Shown: positions 52,012 through 61,606, counted from the stretch's first letter. The stretch is DNA of 64,000 bases from Paenibacillus faecis (GCF_008084145.1 NZ_VSDO01000004.1:812945-876944), one strand, 5' to 3'. Translations and numbers: made by a program. The notes: generated by a model not told the origin, from the sequence alone.

Positions 52012-53124
52012 TTATGGCCCGGAGGAAGTGGTCCCCGAGCCAGAGCCGGAGCTAGTGTCAGAGCTAGTCCCCGAGCTAGTGCCAGAGCTTCCCGTTCCGC
52101 CGGCACCGCTGTCCGCCTCTTTCGGCTCCCCGGTCGTTGACGTTCCGTTCGTCGTTGTCTCCGGCTCTTCCGTTTTGGTGAATACGTTTTGCACGTATTC
52201 CTTCAGTTCGTCCTCGCTTCGTACATCAAGCACATCCGAACCTCCGACCTTCTTCTCCACCAGCAGCTCCATCGGCGGAATCTGCTCGCTGGAACCCATT
52301 TGGCTGTCGTAGCCGACGGTCGCGAGCTTCCACATATCCTCCACCGATAGGTTCGTATCGATGTAGGGATTCACCTTTTCCAGGATGGTTGGCAGTTTCA
52401 TGATCGAGGTCGTCGACTTCAATTTATCCGCGACAGCCTTGAGGAAGTTGCGCTGGCGCTCTGTCCGCGTGAAATCAGACATGGCGTCATGCCGGAAGCG
52501 GACGTATTGCAGGGCGGTTTTGCCGTCCAGATGCTGCTGCCCTTTTTTGAGATCGATATCGAATTCATGTTTATCCGCTTTACTGGTGTATTTCATATCT
52601 TTTTCGACGTAAAAATCAACCCCGCCGACCGCATCGACCAGTTCGATGAATCCCCGGAAGTCGGTGTACACATAATATTGAATCGGAATGCCGAGCAGAT
52701 CGGACACGGCTTTCATCGCCGTATTCGGCCCATGCGTAATTGCGGCATTAATGCGGTCGGAACCGTGTTCGGGAATTTTCGTATACGTATCGCGCATGAT
52801 GGAGAACAGATGGATTTTCTTCGCAACGGGATCAAGGGAGGCGACCAGCATCGTATCGGAGCGAGGGATCTCGCCCTTTTTCAAACCGCGGGCATCCACG
52901 CCCATCAGCAGAATATTCACGCGCTCCGTGCCTTCCCATTTGGGAGGTTCGGGGACTTTGGTTTCGGTAGGCTTCACATTATAAAAAGGGGATTCTTCGC
53001 CGGTTTTCTGAAAATTGTCGACCTGGTTGTAGATCGCGATAAAATAGTAAGCCACGAAGGCGGCGACAGCGATCAAAACCCCGGCCCCAGACCAAAGGAT
53101 CGCCCGTTTTGTGCGTTTTGTCAT
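52012..53124 (-). CDS. LytR-CpsA-Psr (LCP) family protein
   Basis: This 370-residue protein has one N-terminal membrane segment (about residues 10-30) and an extracellular LCP domain. Visible are VNILLMGVDARGLKKGEIPR, SDTMLVASLDPVAKKIHLFS, IMRDTYTKIPEHGSDRINAA and LQYVRFRHDAMSDFTRTERQ, which supply the Arg and Asp residues of the active site. LCP enzymes attach wall teichoic acids or other glycopolymers to peptidoglycan. The last ~45 residues are a Ser/Gly/Thr-rich low-complexity tail, encoded partly by tandem ~12-base repeats. The start is an ATG behind AAAGGAACG. Confidence 0.92.
   Translation of the reverse strand: MTKRTKRAILWSGAGVLIAVAAFVAYYFIAIYNQVDNFQKTGEESPFYNVKPTETKVPEPPKWEGTERVNILLMGVDARGLKKGEIPRSDTMLVASLDPVAKKIHLFSIMRDTYTKIPEHGSDRINAAITHGPNTAMKAVSDLLGIPIQYYVYTDFRGFIELVDAVGGVDFYVEKDMKYTSKADKHEFDIDLKKGQQHLDGKTALQYVRFRHDAMSDFTRTERQRNFLKAVADKLKSTTSIMKLPTILEKVNPYIDTNLSVEDMWKLATVGYDSQMGSSEQIPPMELLVEKKVGGSDVLDVRSEDELKEYVQNVFTKTEEPETTTNGTSTTGEPKEADSGAGGTGSSGTSSGTSSDTSSGSGSGTTSSGP
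52024..52092. repeat. Tandem repeats coding the LCP tail
   Basis: Units around GAGCTAGTGCCA, GAGCTAGTCCCC and GAGCCAGAGCCG are repeated head to tail. They encode the Ser-Gly-Thr tail of the LCP protein on the minus strand. Confidence 0.6.
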
Positions 53125-53267
53125 TTTGTTCGTTCCTTTCAGCGTAAAACGGATAAATTCGCTTGAATTATGGATGTCTTCATATCATTACATTATAATT
53201 TCTTTTATATTTACAATCAATTTATCATATTTAACCACTTTTTAGACGAGATAGGAGCAAAACGGTG

Positions 53268-53741
53268 ATGGAAAATCTGCTACAACCGGGACAACCTGTC
53301 CCCGATTTCACACTCCCGGCCAGCGGAGGTGAAAATATAACTTTAAGCTCATTGCGCGGCAGCAAGGTGGTCATTTACTTTTATCCGAAAAATATGACGC
53401 CCGCCTGCACGCAAGAAGCCTGCGATTTTCGCGACCGGAGCGGCGAGTTTCGGCAGCTTGGGGCGGTGGTCCTCGGCATAAGCGGCGATCCGGTTAAATC
53501 GCATGACCGTTTCAGGGAGAAACAACAGCTGCCGTTTCCTTTACTGTCGGACGAAGATCACGAAGTTTGCCGGTTGTTCGGCGTGTGGCAGCTCAAAAAG
53601 CTGTACGGCCGTGAGTACGAAGGCATTGTGCGTTCCACCTTTCTGATTGATGAGGAAGGCCGTCTGGTCAAGGAATGGCGGGGAGTCCGGGTCAAAGGCC
53701 ATGCGGACCAAGTCGTCGAAGCCGTTAGAGCTTTGCGCTAA
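53268..53741 (+). CDS. bcp: Thiol peroxidase, Bcp/PrxQ type
   Basis: This 157-residue cytosolic peroxiredoxin reduces hydrogen peroxide and organic peroxides. The peroxidatic C47 and resolving C52 lie in MTPACTQEACDFRDRSGEF, the short spacing of the Bcp/PrxQ class. VPDFTLPASGGENITLSSLR and GISGDPVKSHDRFREKQQLP are typical. ATG 53268 and GTG 53265 are both possible behind AGGAG (53253-53257). The gene is monocistronic with a terminator. Confidence 0.94.
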   Translation: MENLLQPGQPVPDFTLPASGGENITLSSLRGSKVVIYFYPKNMTPACTQEACDFRDRSGEFRQLGAVVLGISGDPVKSHDRFREKQQLPFPLLSDEDHEVCRLFGVWQLKKLYGREYEGIVRSTFLIDEEGRLVKEWRGVRVKGHADQVVEAVRALR

Positions 53742-53793
53742 ACAAAGGATCGTCCGCTGCCGGGTTTCGGCAGGAGAGGGCGGTCCTTTGTTT
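53740..53793 (+). terminator. Terminator after bcp
   Basis: AAACAAAGGATCGTCCGC pairs with GGGCGGTCCTTTGTTTA around an inner CTGCCGggtttCGGCAG hairpin. Confidence 0.7.
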
Positions 53794-53904
53794 ATATATA
53801 TCGACCCGTTTTTCCCGAAATTGAAGAAGTCTATTTTCTTCTCTACCTTCATACAATCTACCAGAAAGCCTGAGGATTGATATAAACGGTGGAGGTCGAA
53901 ATAT

Positions 53905-55281
53905 ATGAGAAAAATGTGGAGCACGCGGTTCAAAACCATTCGGGCGGCGGTGTTGGCGACGGTTCTGCTTACCGCGGCTATTTGGACGTTCGGGGAGAAG
54001 GAGGCGGGCCTGGCGGCCGGTTCCGTAAAGCAGCCCTTGGCTGCTGCCGCGGAGCAAGTACCGCGGACAATTCCCGAGGACCGAATAGGGGAAACTGCGT
54101 CGAAGCCGATGTCCGACCGGGCCCAAGTACATGACGGAGCCTTGAAAGCCGGGAACGGATGGGCAGCCGGTATGGGCAAGAAGACCTCACCCCTTAAAGC
54201 AGGGCTGACTAGCGGCAAAAAAGATAAGGTGGTCTATCTCACCTTTGACGACGGCCCGAGCAAGCTGACGGACGAGGTGCTGCGCATTTTGGCGGAAGAG
54301 CGGGTGACGGCGACTTTTTTCGTGCTTGGCGAGCGGGCGGAGCGTTCCCCGGAAGTGATACGACGCATCGCGGAAGCCGGCCATTCCCTTGGCAATCATA
54401 CTTATAATCATGAGTACGACGAGCTTTATGAAAGTTTTCCGAGGTTTTGGGAGCAAATCAAACGGACGGAGGAAATTCTGAGGGAGATCACGGGGGAACG
54501 GACGGCGATGGTCCGCGCTCCCGGCGGGACATACGGCCATTTTGACGGGACGTATTTCGACCTGCTGAAACTCGGCGGTTACAAGGTGTTCGACTGGAAC
54601 GTCGACAGCGGGGATTCCAAACGCAGAAACGTGCCCGCGTCGGAAATTCTGGCCAACATCAAATCCGCGAAGCTTCGGCAGGAAATGATCGTCCTTCTGC
54701 ATGACGGCACCGGGCACGAGGCGTCCGTCAAGGCGCTGCCGGACATTATCCGTTTTTATAAAAAGCACGGTTATACCTTCCGGACCCTATCCCCCGAGCA
54801 GGAACCGGTGCAGTTTACCTTGGCGGATTCCTCCAAAACGCGAAAGAAATCCGCGCCCTCCCGAAGCTGGATCGAGACGCATGTGATGCCGAATGCCGAA
54901 CTCTTCGCGCCCGGTCGGCCGCTGCTGGTGGAGGCTGGCGGCGTGGGAATCCGGCTGGACCCGGGGGAATACGAACTTAGGGAAGGTCAGTATATCGTCC
55001 CGCTGAGGGCCACGATGGAACGATTGGGCGCCGAGGTACGTTGGAACGAGAAGACCCGGTCCGCCATCATCCGCTGGGGGGATGTGAGCGTAAACGTGAA
55101 TGCCGAAACGGAAACTTTGACACGGGCCGGCGTTGACGGAAAGCCTCTAATCTATGAGACCCGGTTTAGCCGGAAGAACGGGGCTTTGTGGGTGTCCCTG
55201 AGGCAGCTCCTGGATTTGACGGGTCATCCGGTAGCTTCGGTCTCGAAGAGAGAAACGGCCGTACGGGTCAAGGCCATGTAG
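53905..55281 (+). CDS. Polysaccharide deacetylase with stalk domain
   Basis: This 458-residue protein has an N-terminal membrane/signal segment (about residues 12-30) and a NodB-like deacetylase domain (about 108-300). Visible are VYLTFDDGPSKLTDEVLRIL with D115 and D116, AGHSLGNHTYNHEYDELYES with the zinc His pair, RAPGGTYGHFDGTYFDLL and MIVLLHDGTGHEAS. The last ~120 residues are a copper-amine-oxidase-like stalk domain (YIVPLRATMERLGAEVRWNE, LWVSLRQLLDLTGH). It probably removes acetyl groups from peptidoglycan or a surface polymer. The ATG follows GGTGGAGG. The MoxR operon starts 89 bases on. Confidence 0.92.
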   Translation: MRKMWSTRFKTIRAAVLATVLLTAAIWTFGEKEAGLAAGSVKQPLAAAAEQVPRTIPEDRIGETASKPMSDRAQVHDGALKAGNGWAAGMGKKTSPLKAGLTSGKKDKVVYLTFDDGPSKLTDEVLRILAEERVTATFFVLGERAERSPEVIRRIAEAGHSLGNHTYNHEYDELYESFPRFWEQIKRTEEILREITGERTAMVRAPGGTYGHFDGTYFDLLKLGGYKVFDWNVDSGDSKRRNVPASEILANIKSAKLRQEMIVLLHDGTGHEASVKALPDIIRFYKKHGYTFRTLSPEQEPVQFTLADSSKTRKKSAPSRSWIETHVMPNAELFAPGRPLLVEAGGVGIRLDPGEYELREGQYIVPLRATMERLGAEVRWNEKTRSAIIRWGDVSVNVNAETETLTRAGVDGKPLIYETRFSRKNGALWVSLRQLLDLTGHPVASVSKRETAVRVKAM

Positions 55282-55369
55282 CGTGCGTTTTCTTCCGCTG
55301 CGACATGTCTATGACAACTAGTTTTTGGGAAAACTGGTTGATAGATTTGTTGGAGATGGAGGGATCGCT

Positions 55370-56332
55370 ATGGATCACAATCAGGCCCGTGAACTTTTGG
55401 ATAAATTGGTTCAACGCGTAGAACGGAATATTATCGGAAAAAGAGAAGAAATCGTGCTCGCCGTCGTGTCGATGCTGCAGGGCGGGCATATTTTACTGGA
55501 GGATGTACCCGGGGTCGGCAAAACGAAGCTGGTCCGAACGCTGGCTGCCTGCGTGGGAGGGACTTTCGGGCGGATTCAATTCACCTCCGACCTGCTGCCC
55601 GGCGATGTGACGGGGGTGTCCGTCTATTTGCCGCATACCGGCCAGTTTGAATTCCGTCCCGGACCCGTTCACGCCCATATCGTATTGGCGGATGAAATCA
55701 ACCGGGCCGCGCCTCGGACACAGTCCGCCCTGCTGGAAGCCATGGAAGAGCGGAAGGTCACCGTGGACGGAGTGACGCGCGCCTTGCCTCAGCCGTTCCT
55801 GCTGCTGGCGACGCAAAATCCGCTGGAATACGAGGGGACATACCGGCTGCCCGAAGCGCAGCTGGATCGTTTTTTGATGCGCTTGTCCCTGGGATACCCC
55901 GAGCCGGAACAGGAGATGGAAATGCTGAGCCGCATGCAGGAGCCGCCGGCCGAGATCAAGCCGGTTCTTTTGCCCGAGGAAATACGGGTCATGCAGCGGC
56001 AGGTCGGGACCGTGCTGGTAGACGAGCGGATCAAAAAGTATTTGGTGCTGGTGGCGGATGCATCCAGACGGCATCCCCAGCTGTCGCTCGGCATCAGCCC
56101 CAGAGGAACGCTTGCCTGGATGGGCGCCTCCCAAGCGATAGCTTACTTTCAGGGCCGATCCTTTGTCATTCCCGACGATGTCAAACGCGTGGCGAGAGCC
56201 GTCTTGTCCCATCGCCTGATGTTGAAGCCGGAAAGCTCGCTCGCCGGGGTCAGCCCTGAGCAAGTGGTGGGCGACTTGTTGAATCACGGAAATATTCCGG
56301 TATTTCACAAGGCCTCGGGAGGCGGCCTATGA
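55370..56332 (+). CDS. MoxR family AAA+ ATPase
   Basis: This 320-residue cytosolic ATPase has Walker A near residue 48 (LLEDVPGVGKTKLVRTLAAC), FGRIQFTSDLLPGDVTGVSV, Walker B with HIVLADEINRAAPRTQSALL and sensor LLATQNPLEYEGTYRLPEAQ. MoxR ATPases act as chaperones, often with VWA or DUF58 partners. The start is ATG 55370 behind GGAGGG; a frame extending to 55325 is not needed. It overlaps the DUF58 gene by 4 bases, forming a coupled three-gene operon. Confidence 0.94.
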   Translation: MDHNQARELLDKLVQRVERNIIGKREEIVLAVVSMLQGGHILLEDVPGVGKTKLVRTLAACVGGTFGRIQFTSDLLPGDVTGVSVYLPHTGQFEFRPGPVHAHIVLADEINRAAPRTQSALLEAMEERKVTVDGVTRALPQPFLLLATQNPLEYEGTYRLPEAQLDRFLMRLSLGYPEPEQEMEMLSRMQEPPAEIKPVLLPEEIRVMQRQVGTVLVDERIKKYLVLVADASRRHPQLSLGISPRGTLAWMGASQAIAYFQGRSFVIPDDVKRVARAVLSHRLMLKPESSLAGVSPEQVVGDLLNHGNIPVFHKASGGGL

Positions 56333-57594
56333 ACAAAGGGTTCGGCATCTGGATTTTGATGGCTTTGACCGCCGGTTTCCTGGGGGCTTTTTACGGATGG
56401 AGGGGAGGGACTTCCCTGCTGTTCCTGTTATTGCTGATCCTGCTGGTCGCGCTGCAGGGAGCGGCCGCCCAATGGCTGGGTCCCAGGCAGGTTCATGTGG
56501 TGAGAAGCTATCATCCGCGGCATCCCAGAGCGGGTGAGCCTGTTGAGGTAACCGTGCGCGTCTCGCTCGATGGGGGCTCTCCTCCCTTATGGATTCGAGC
56601 GGACGACGAATGGCGGCACTCCGGCGAGGGGGCGGAACCGCCAGGAGAGGAACTGCCGGGAGGCAAGCTCGTATTTGGCGGTTGGCGAAAGGAATGGACC
56701 GGGACTTATGATTTGAAGCCGGTAAAACGCGGCGTCTACCGAGCGGAGGGGATGCGGATTACCTGGGGAGATTCCTTCGGGTGGTTCAAGCGTACCTTCC
56801 GGGCGGACGCGGACGATGTATTGATCGTGCATCCCGCTCCCCTGACGGCGCTATCCGGCGGACCGGGACTGTTCGATCCCGACGCGGAAGGTGCGGGAAG
56901 CGGGCGGGCTCCGGAGCTGCCGTCCGGGTCCGATCTGGGACGCTTGCGCAGCTATGCGCCGGGGGATCCGCTTCGGCACGTCCACTGGAAGAGCTCCGCC
57001 AAAAAGGGGGCTTTATTGACGCGCGTGCCCGAGGAACCGGTGACCCCTTCCCGCTGCCTGCTTCTGGATACGTCCCCTGAGGCGTATCCTGCCGGTGGCG
57101 GCGGCGCGGACGCGGACGGGTTTGAGCTTGCCGTCAGCGCGGCGGCCGCCTGGCTGGAACGGGAGCTTGCCCGCTCCGACGAGGTCGATTTCCGCCAGGG
57201 CGACGCTGCGGCGCGGGAAGGACGCGTCGCCTGGAAAAGCCTATCCGGCCGCCATGGGCTAAAGGAAGGGCTCGATCAACTCGCCGGCGCGGCTCTCGTT
57301 TCGAGCCTGTCCGGCCCGGACCTGCTGCAAAGGGCCTGGCCCCTTGCCAGAAGCCGCTCCATGACATTCATCACCGGTTCGCTGACGGCGGAACTGACGG
57401 AGGCGGCGCTGCTTCTGACCGAGCGGGGAGCGGCCCTGGAGATTTGGTGCGCCGACCTGCGGGACCGGGATCCCGAAGCCGCCCGACATGCGGCCCGATT
57501 GCGCGAAAAGGGCCTGCGGCTTATCGATCTGAGCCGTTATCGCGGCGGTCTGCCCGGTTTGGCGGAAGGAGGGGCCAGCCATGTCATCGCCTAA
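56329..57594 (+). CDS. DUF58 domain membrane protein
   Basis: This 421-residue protein has two close N-terminal membrane segments (WILMALTAGFLGAFYGWRGG, SLLFLLLLILLVALQGAAAQ) and a beta-rich part. A DUF58 domain with GSDLGRLRSYAPGDPLRHVH and WKSSAKKGALLTRVPEEP follows. DUF58 proteins are usually encoded with MoxR ATPases and transglutaminase-like membrane proteins; their function is not settled. It overlaps MoxR by 4 bases and the next gene by 14 bases, so translation is probably coupled through the operon. Confidence 0.9.
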   Translation: MNKGFGIWILMALTAGFLGAFYGWRGGTSLLFLLLLILLVALQGAAAQWLGPRQVHVVRSYHPRHPRAGEPVEVTVRVSLDGGSPPLWIRADDEWRHSGEGAEPPGEELPGGKLVFGGWRKEWTGTYDLKPVKRGVYRAEGMRITWGDSFGWFKRTFRADADDVLIVHPAPLTALSGGPGLFDPDAEGAGSGRAPELPSGSDLGRLRSYAPGDPLRHVHWKSSAKKGALLTRVPEEPVTPSRCLLLDTSPEAYPAGGGGADADGFELAVSAAAAWLERELARSDEVDFRQGDAAAREGRVAWKSLSGRHGLKEGLDQLAGAALVSSLSGPDLLQRAWPLARSRSMTFITGSLTAELTEAALLLTERGAALEIWCADLRDRDPEAARHAARLREKGLRLIDLSRYRGGLPGLAEGGASHVIA

Positions 57595-59971
57595 GCTGCA
57601 GGGCGGCGGTTCGCCGATTCCGGCATCCGCCGCGGGGCCCGTCGTATCCGCCGCTGTTCCCGCTCCAAGCCGGAGGCGGCGGTTCGCAGCGGTCTGGCAG
57701 CCCCTGCTAATATCCGCCCTCCTCTTCGGCCTGTTCGGAGAGTGGCTTTATCCGCTGCGCGTTTTTATGGCGGGCGACTCGGGCCGGACCGTCGGCCTCT
57801 TTCTCGTCCTGACCGGCGTGCTGCTGGCGGCGGGCTGCCTTCGGCTGCCATCGTATTTTTTCGTTTTGGTTCCGCCTCTGATGATCGGCAGTTCGATGTT
57901 CTTTTTATACGGGCTTGAGGATGGGGCATCCTGGTTTGCCGGATACGCCCGGCTGCTGTCCGCCGACGTGACGGAGATTTTCGAGACAGGCCGGCTTTAC
58001 GGCATCAGCGGGGAAACCCGTTTTCTGCTTCTGTTGATCGGCTGGACTCTGCTGGTGGTGTCCGTGCAAATGCTGGCGCTCAGCAAACAGAGCATCCTGC
58101 TGTTTTTTCTGGCCACGCTTATTTATTTGCTGCTGCTGGAAATGACCGGCAGCGTTCAGGTTTATCATGGCCTCGTCCGGTCCGCCGGGTGGGGACTGGC
58201 CCTGCAGGCCCTGTTGTTTCGCTGTCATCTCCGCCTTGGTCCCAGCGGTGGGGATGAGGGGGCGCTGACCTATGGTAGTGAGGTGGCCAGGGTACCCGGC
58301 GGCTCCTCCGAAGGCGGCAGCGGCTTGCTGACAGGGACCACCATCACCGCGTTCTGCGTGCTTGGGGCTCTGGGGTTGAGCCTCCTGCTTCCGGTTCAAC
58401 CGGTCCGCCCCATTTCCTGGAGCCAGGTCATTCACACCTGGGAGGAGTGGAGCGGCGCCCGTCTGACCGGCAGCAGGCCGGACGATTACGCCCTGTCCGG
58501 CTACAGTAAGGATGACACGAGGCTCGGTGTGCCGCTGCGGCTGCGGCATGAGACTTTTTTTACGGCCATCTCCCCTCAACAGACGTACTGGCGCGGAGAA
58601 AGTAAAAGCGTCTACACCGGCCGGGGGTGGTCGGCACACGCGTCCGGTTCCCGCGCTTCAGACAAGTGGAGCCCGAGCTTGGCCCAGGTGAACGAGGAGC
58701 TGGCCAAGGAGCGGAGGGGCGTTCCTTCGAACCAAACCATCCGGCAAACGGTCGTTTTCAAAGGTCAAGTGAACGGAACGAGCCCGCTCTTTAGCGGCGG
58801 GCTGCCGCTGGCCGTGGAGCGCCTTTTTTCGGAGCGTCCCGGGGGATCCGGCCGGGCGAACACCCGCTTTGATCCTTACGCCGATGCCGTTTACGCGGAG
58901 CCCGGCGCTTCCGGGCAGAAACTTTACGGCTACGAGCTTACGGCCGTCGTGCCTTCCGCCTCGCCGGAACGGCTGCGCCTCGCCGCAGGAGCGGATCCCG
59001 AGGCGATTTCCGCCCGGGAGTTGCAGCTGCCGCAGACGTTGCCCGAACGGGTAAAGCGGCTCGGTAGGGAGCTTACCTCCCGTCAGGCGAACCGATACGA
59101 CGCGGTACAGGCGGTTTCCTCGTATTTGGAGGAACAGTATGCTTACAGCTTGGACACCAAGACTCCGCCGGAAGGCGCGGATTTCGTCGACTATTTTTTG
59201 TTCGAGCAAAAAATGGGCTATTGCGATCACTTTTCGACGGCTATGACCGTGCTTCTTCGCAGCGGCGGTATCCCGGCCAGATGGGTCAAAGGCTTTGCCC
59301 CCGGCACCCCCGTTTCGGATGACGAGCAGCGCTATCAGGTCAGTTATGCGGATGCCCACTCTTGGGTGGAGGTTTATTTTCCGGGAGCAGGCTGGATTCC
59401 GTTTGATCCGACTCCGGGTTTTGAACCGGCCGTGGCGGCCGACATGACGCCTTTGACCGACGGAGATGCAGCCCTTACGGGAGGACCTTTGGATTGGGAT
59501 AAAGTGCTCGCTTTTACGGGAATGCTGGTGAAGAAGGGGAGCGCCGTGCTTTTTGTCGGCTGGAGTTGGGTACGTACGCATCTGCTGCCGGTAACTTCCG
59601 TCCTGTTGGCATTGATTTTTCTAATTTCAATGGGGGTCATTCACAGAAAAACCTGGATCCGTCGGAGCGGTTTTCTGCTCCGGTTGTACTTGTTAAGGCG
59701 CCGCCGTCGTTTCCCCGGTAAAGATGAGCTGTTGCGAGCCGCCGATGTGGTATGGAGAGAGCTGAGTCTTTCTTATGGCGAAAAAACCGCGGCGATGACA
59801 GGCCGGGAATATGTGGAACGCATTTCGCCTCTGCTTGGCGATCGGGCCGGACAGTTAGGCCGCTTTCTCCGGGATTGGGAACACCTTTACTACGGGGGGA
59901 GCGGGTTTGATCGAACCCGGAGCCGGGATTTCCTCAAATTATGCCGGGGGCTGGCGTTTCCGGAGCGCTGA
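57581..59971 (+). CDS. Transglutaminase-like membrane protein, TgpA type
   Basis: This 796-residue protein has a cluster of about six membrane segments in the first ~270 residues. An extracellular part follows with a transglutaminase-like core: VDYFLFEQKMGYCDHFSTAM with the catalytic Cys, GGIPARWVKGFAPGTPVSDD and DAHSWVEVYFPGAGWIPFDP with the His and Asp. One more membrane segment near residue 670 and a cytosolic DUF4129-like tail (LLRAADVVWRELSLSYGEKT) complete it. It ends the MoxR-DUF58-TgpA operon. The substrate of such proteins is unknown; a wall-related role is only inferred. Confidence 0.92.
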   Translation: MSSPKLQGGGSPIPASAAGPVVSAAVPAPSRRRRFAAVWQPLLISALLFGLFGEWLYPLRVFMAGDSGRTVGLFLVLTGVLLAAGCLRLPSYFFVLVPPLMIGSSMFFLYGLEDGASWFAGYARLLSADVTEIFETGRLYGISGETRFLLLLIGWTLLVVSVQMLALSKQSILLFFLATLIYLLLLEMTGSVQVYHGLVRSAGWGLALQALLFRCHLRLGPSGGDEGALTYGSEVARVPGGSSEGGSGLLTGTTITAFCVLGALGLSLLLPVQPVRPISWSQVIHTWEEWSGARLTGSRPDDYALSGYSKDDTRLGVPLRLRHETFFTAISPQQTYWRGESKSVYTGRGWSAHASGSRASDKWSPSLAQVNEELAKERRGVPSNQTIRQTVVFKGQVNGTSPLFSGGLPLAVERLFSERPGGSGRANTRFDPYADAVYAEPGASGQKLYGYELTAVVPSASPERLRLAAGADPEAISARELQLPQTLPERVKRLGRELTSRQANRYDAVQAVSSYLEEQYAYSLDTKTPPEGADFVDYFLFEQKMGYCDHFSTAMTVLLRSGGIPARWVKGFAPGTPVSDDEQRYQVSYADAHSWVEVYFPGAGWIPFDPTPGFEPAVAADMTPLTDGDAALTGGPLDWDKVLAFTGMLVKKGSAVLFVGWSWVRTHLLPVTSVLLALIFLISMGVIHRKTWIRRSGFLLRLYLLRRRRRFPGKDELLRAADVVWRELSLSYGEKTAAMTGREYVERISPLLGDRAGQLGRFLRDWEHLYYGGSGFDRTRSRDFLKLCRGLAFPER

Positions 59972-59990
59972 ATATGCCGTAGTATGCGCC

Positions 59991-60020
59991 TTGACGACCT
60001 CTTTTGTCGTTTCGTATAAT
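59991..60020 (+). promoter_or_regulatory. guaA promoter
   Basis: TTGACG (59991-59996) and TATAAT (60015-60020) are 18 bases apart. They lie 30 bases before the guaA start codon, so no riboswitch fits between them. Confidence 0.65.
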
Positions 60021-60049
60021 TAGTTTCATTAATTGAGGGAGGCTCGGTA

Positions 60050-61588
60050 ATGAATAAGCCAAATGAAATGATTGTGGTTCTCGATTTCGGGGGACAGTAC
60101 AATCAACTGATAGCCCGACGGATCCGGGATTTGGGAGTATATAGCGAACTGCTGCCGTTCAACACGCCGGTCGAGCGGATTCGAGAGCTTGCGCCAAAAG
60201 GCATTGTGTTTTCGGGCGGCCCTTCCAGCGTTTACGCGGAGGATGCCCCGCACATCGACCCGGCGGTTTACGACGTCGGCGTGCCGATTTTGGGGATTTG
60301 TTACGGCATGCAGCTGATGGCGCAGCAGTTGGGTGGTAAAGTGGAACGGGCCGCTAAACGAGAGTACGGGAAAGCCGACGTTAATTTTGCCGAGAATTCG
60401 GCGTTGACGAAAGGCCTTGACGCGAAACAGACGGTATGGATGAGTCATGGCGATCACGTGGTGGAGCTGCCGGAAGGATTCGTGGTGGACGCCTCCACCG
60501 ACCATGCGCCGATCGCCGGCTTTGCCAATGAAGCGCGGAAAATGTACGGGGTTCAATTCCATCCGGAAGTGCGCCACTCGGTGCACGGCAACGAGATGAT
60601 CAAAAACTTCATCTATGAGATCTGCGGTTGTGCCGGCAATTGGAGCATGGAGACGTTTATTGAGGACAAGGTTCGCGAAATCCGCGAGCAGGTCGGCGAT
60701 CAAAAGGTTTTATGCGCCTTGAGCGGCGGGGTCGATTCGTCCGTCGTGGCCATGTTGATCCACAAAGCGATCGGCGACCAACTGACCTGTATGTTCATTG
60801 ATCATGGCTTACTCCGCAAAGGCGAAGCCGAGAGCGTTATGGAAACCTTTGTCGGCAAATTCGACATGAAAGTCGTCAAAATCGACGCCCGCGAGCGTTT
60901 CCTGTCCAAACTGGCGGGAGTTGACGATCCGGAGCAGAAGCGGAAAATCATCGGCAATGAATTCATCTATGTATTTGAGGAAGAATCCGGCCGATTCGAC
61001 GACTTTAAATATTTGGCGCAAGGAACGCTTTATACGGATATCGTTGAGAGCGGAACGGCCACGGCGCAGACGATCAAGTCTCACCATAACGTGGGCGGCT
61101 TGCCGGAGAACATGAAATTCGAACTGATCGAACCGCTGAATACGCTGTTCAAAGATGAGGTTCGCAAGGTGGGCGAGGAATGCGGTCTGCCGAAGGAAAT
61201 CGTATGGAGACAACCGTTCCCTGGACCGGGGTTGGCGATTCGGGTTCTTGGCGAAGTGACGGAAGAGAAGCTGAAGATCGTTCGTGATTCGGACTATATT
61301 TTGCGCGAGGAAATCGCCAAGGCGGGGCTCGATCGTGAAATCTGGCAATACTTCACCGCGCTGCCTAACATGAAGAGCGTGGGCGTCATGGGAGATGCGC
61401 GTACGTACTCTTATACCGTCGGCATCCGTGCCGTTACGTCCATCGACGGCATGACCGCCGACTGGGCGCGCATTCCGTGGGACGTGCTGGAGAAAATCTC
61501 CGTGCGGATCGTCAATGAAGTCGACAACGTGAACCGCGTCGTTTACGACATTACCTCGAAGCCGCCGGCGACGATCGAGTGGGAATAG
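60050..61588 (+). CDS. guaA: GMP synthase (glutamine-hydrolysing)
   Basis: This 512-residue enzyme converts XMP to GMP with glutamine and ATP. The glutamine amidotransferase has its catalytic C84 in LGICYGMQLMAQQLGGKVE and the His/Glu pair in YGVQFHPEVRHSVHGNEM. The ATP pyrophosphatase has the P-loop LCALSGGVDSSVVAMLIHKA near residue 225. The dimerisation domain ends with TSKPPATIEWE, the typical C-terminus. The ATG lies behind GAGGGAGG. A terminator separates it from pbuG. Confidence 0.98.
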   Translation: MNKPNEMIVVLDFGGQYNQLIARRIRDLGVYSELLPFNTPVERIRELAPKGIVFSGGPSSVYAEDAPHIDPAVYDVGVPILGICYGMQLMAQQLGGKVERAAKREYGKADVNFAENSALTKGLDAKQTVWMSHGDHVVELPEGFVVDASTDHAPIAGFANEARKMYGVQFHPEVRHSVHGNEMIKNFIYEICGCAGNWSMETFIEDKVREIREQVGDQKVLCALSGGVDSSVVAMLIHKAIGDQLTCMFIDHGLLRKGEAESVMETFVGKFDMKVVKIDARERFLSKLAGVDDPEQKRKIIGNEFIYVFEEESGRFDDFKYLAQGTLYTDIVESGTATAQTIKSHHNVGGLPENMKFELIEPLNTLFKDEVRKVGEECGLPKEIVWRQPFPGPGLAIRVLGEVTEEKLKIVRDSDYILREEIAKAGLDREIWQYFTALPNMKSVGVMGDARTYSYTVGIRAVTSIDGMTADWARIPWDVLEKISVRIVNEVDNVNRVVYDITSKPPATIEWE

Positions 61589-61606
61589 GCAGGCACATAA
61601 GCTAAT

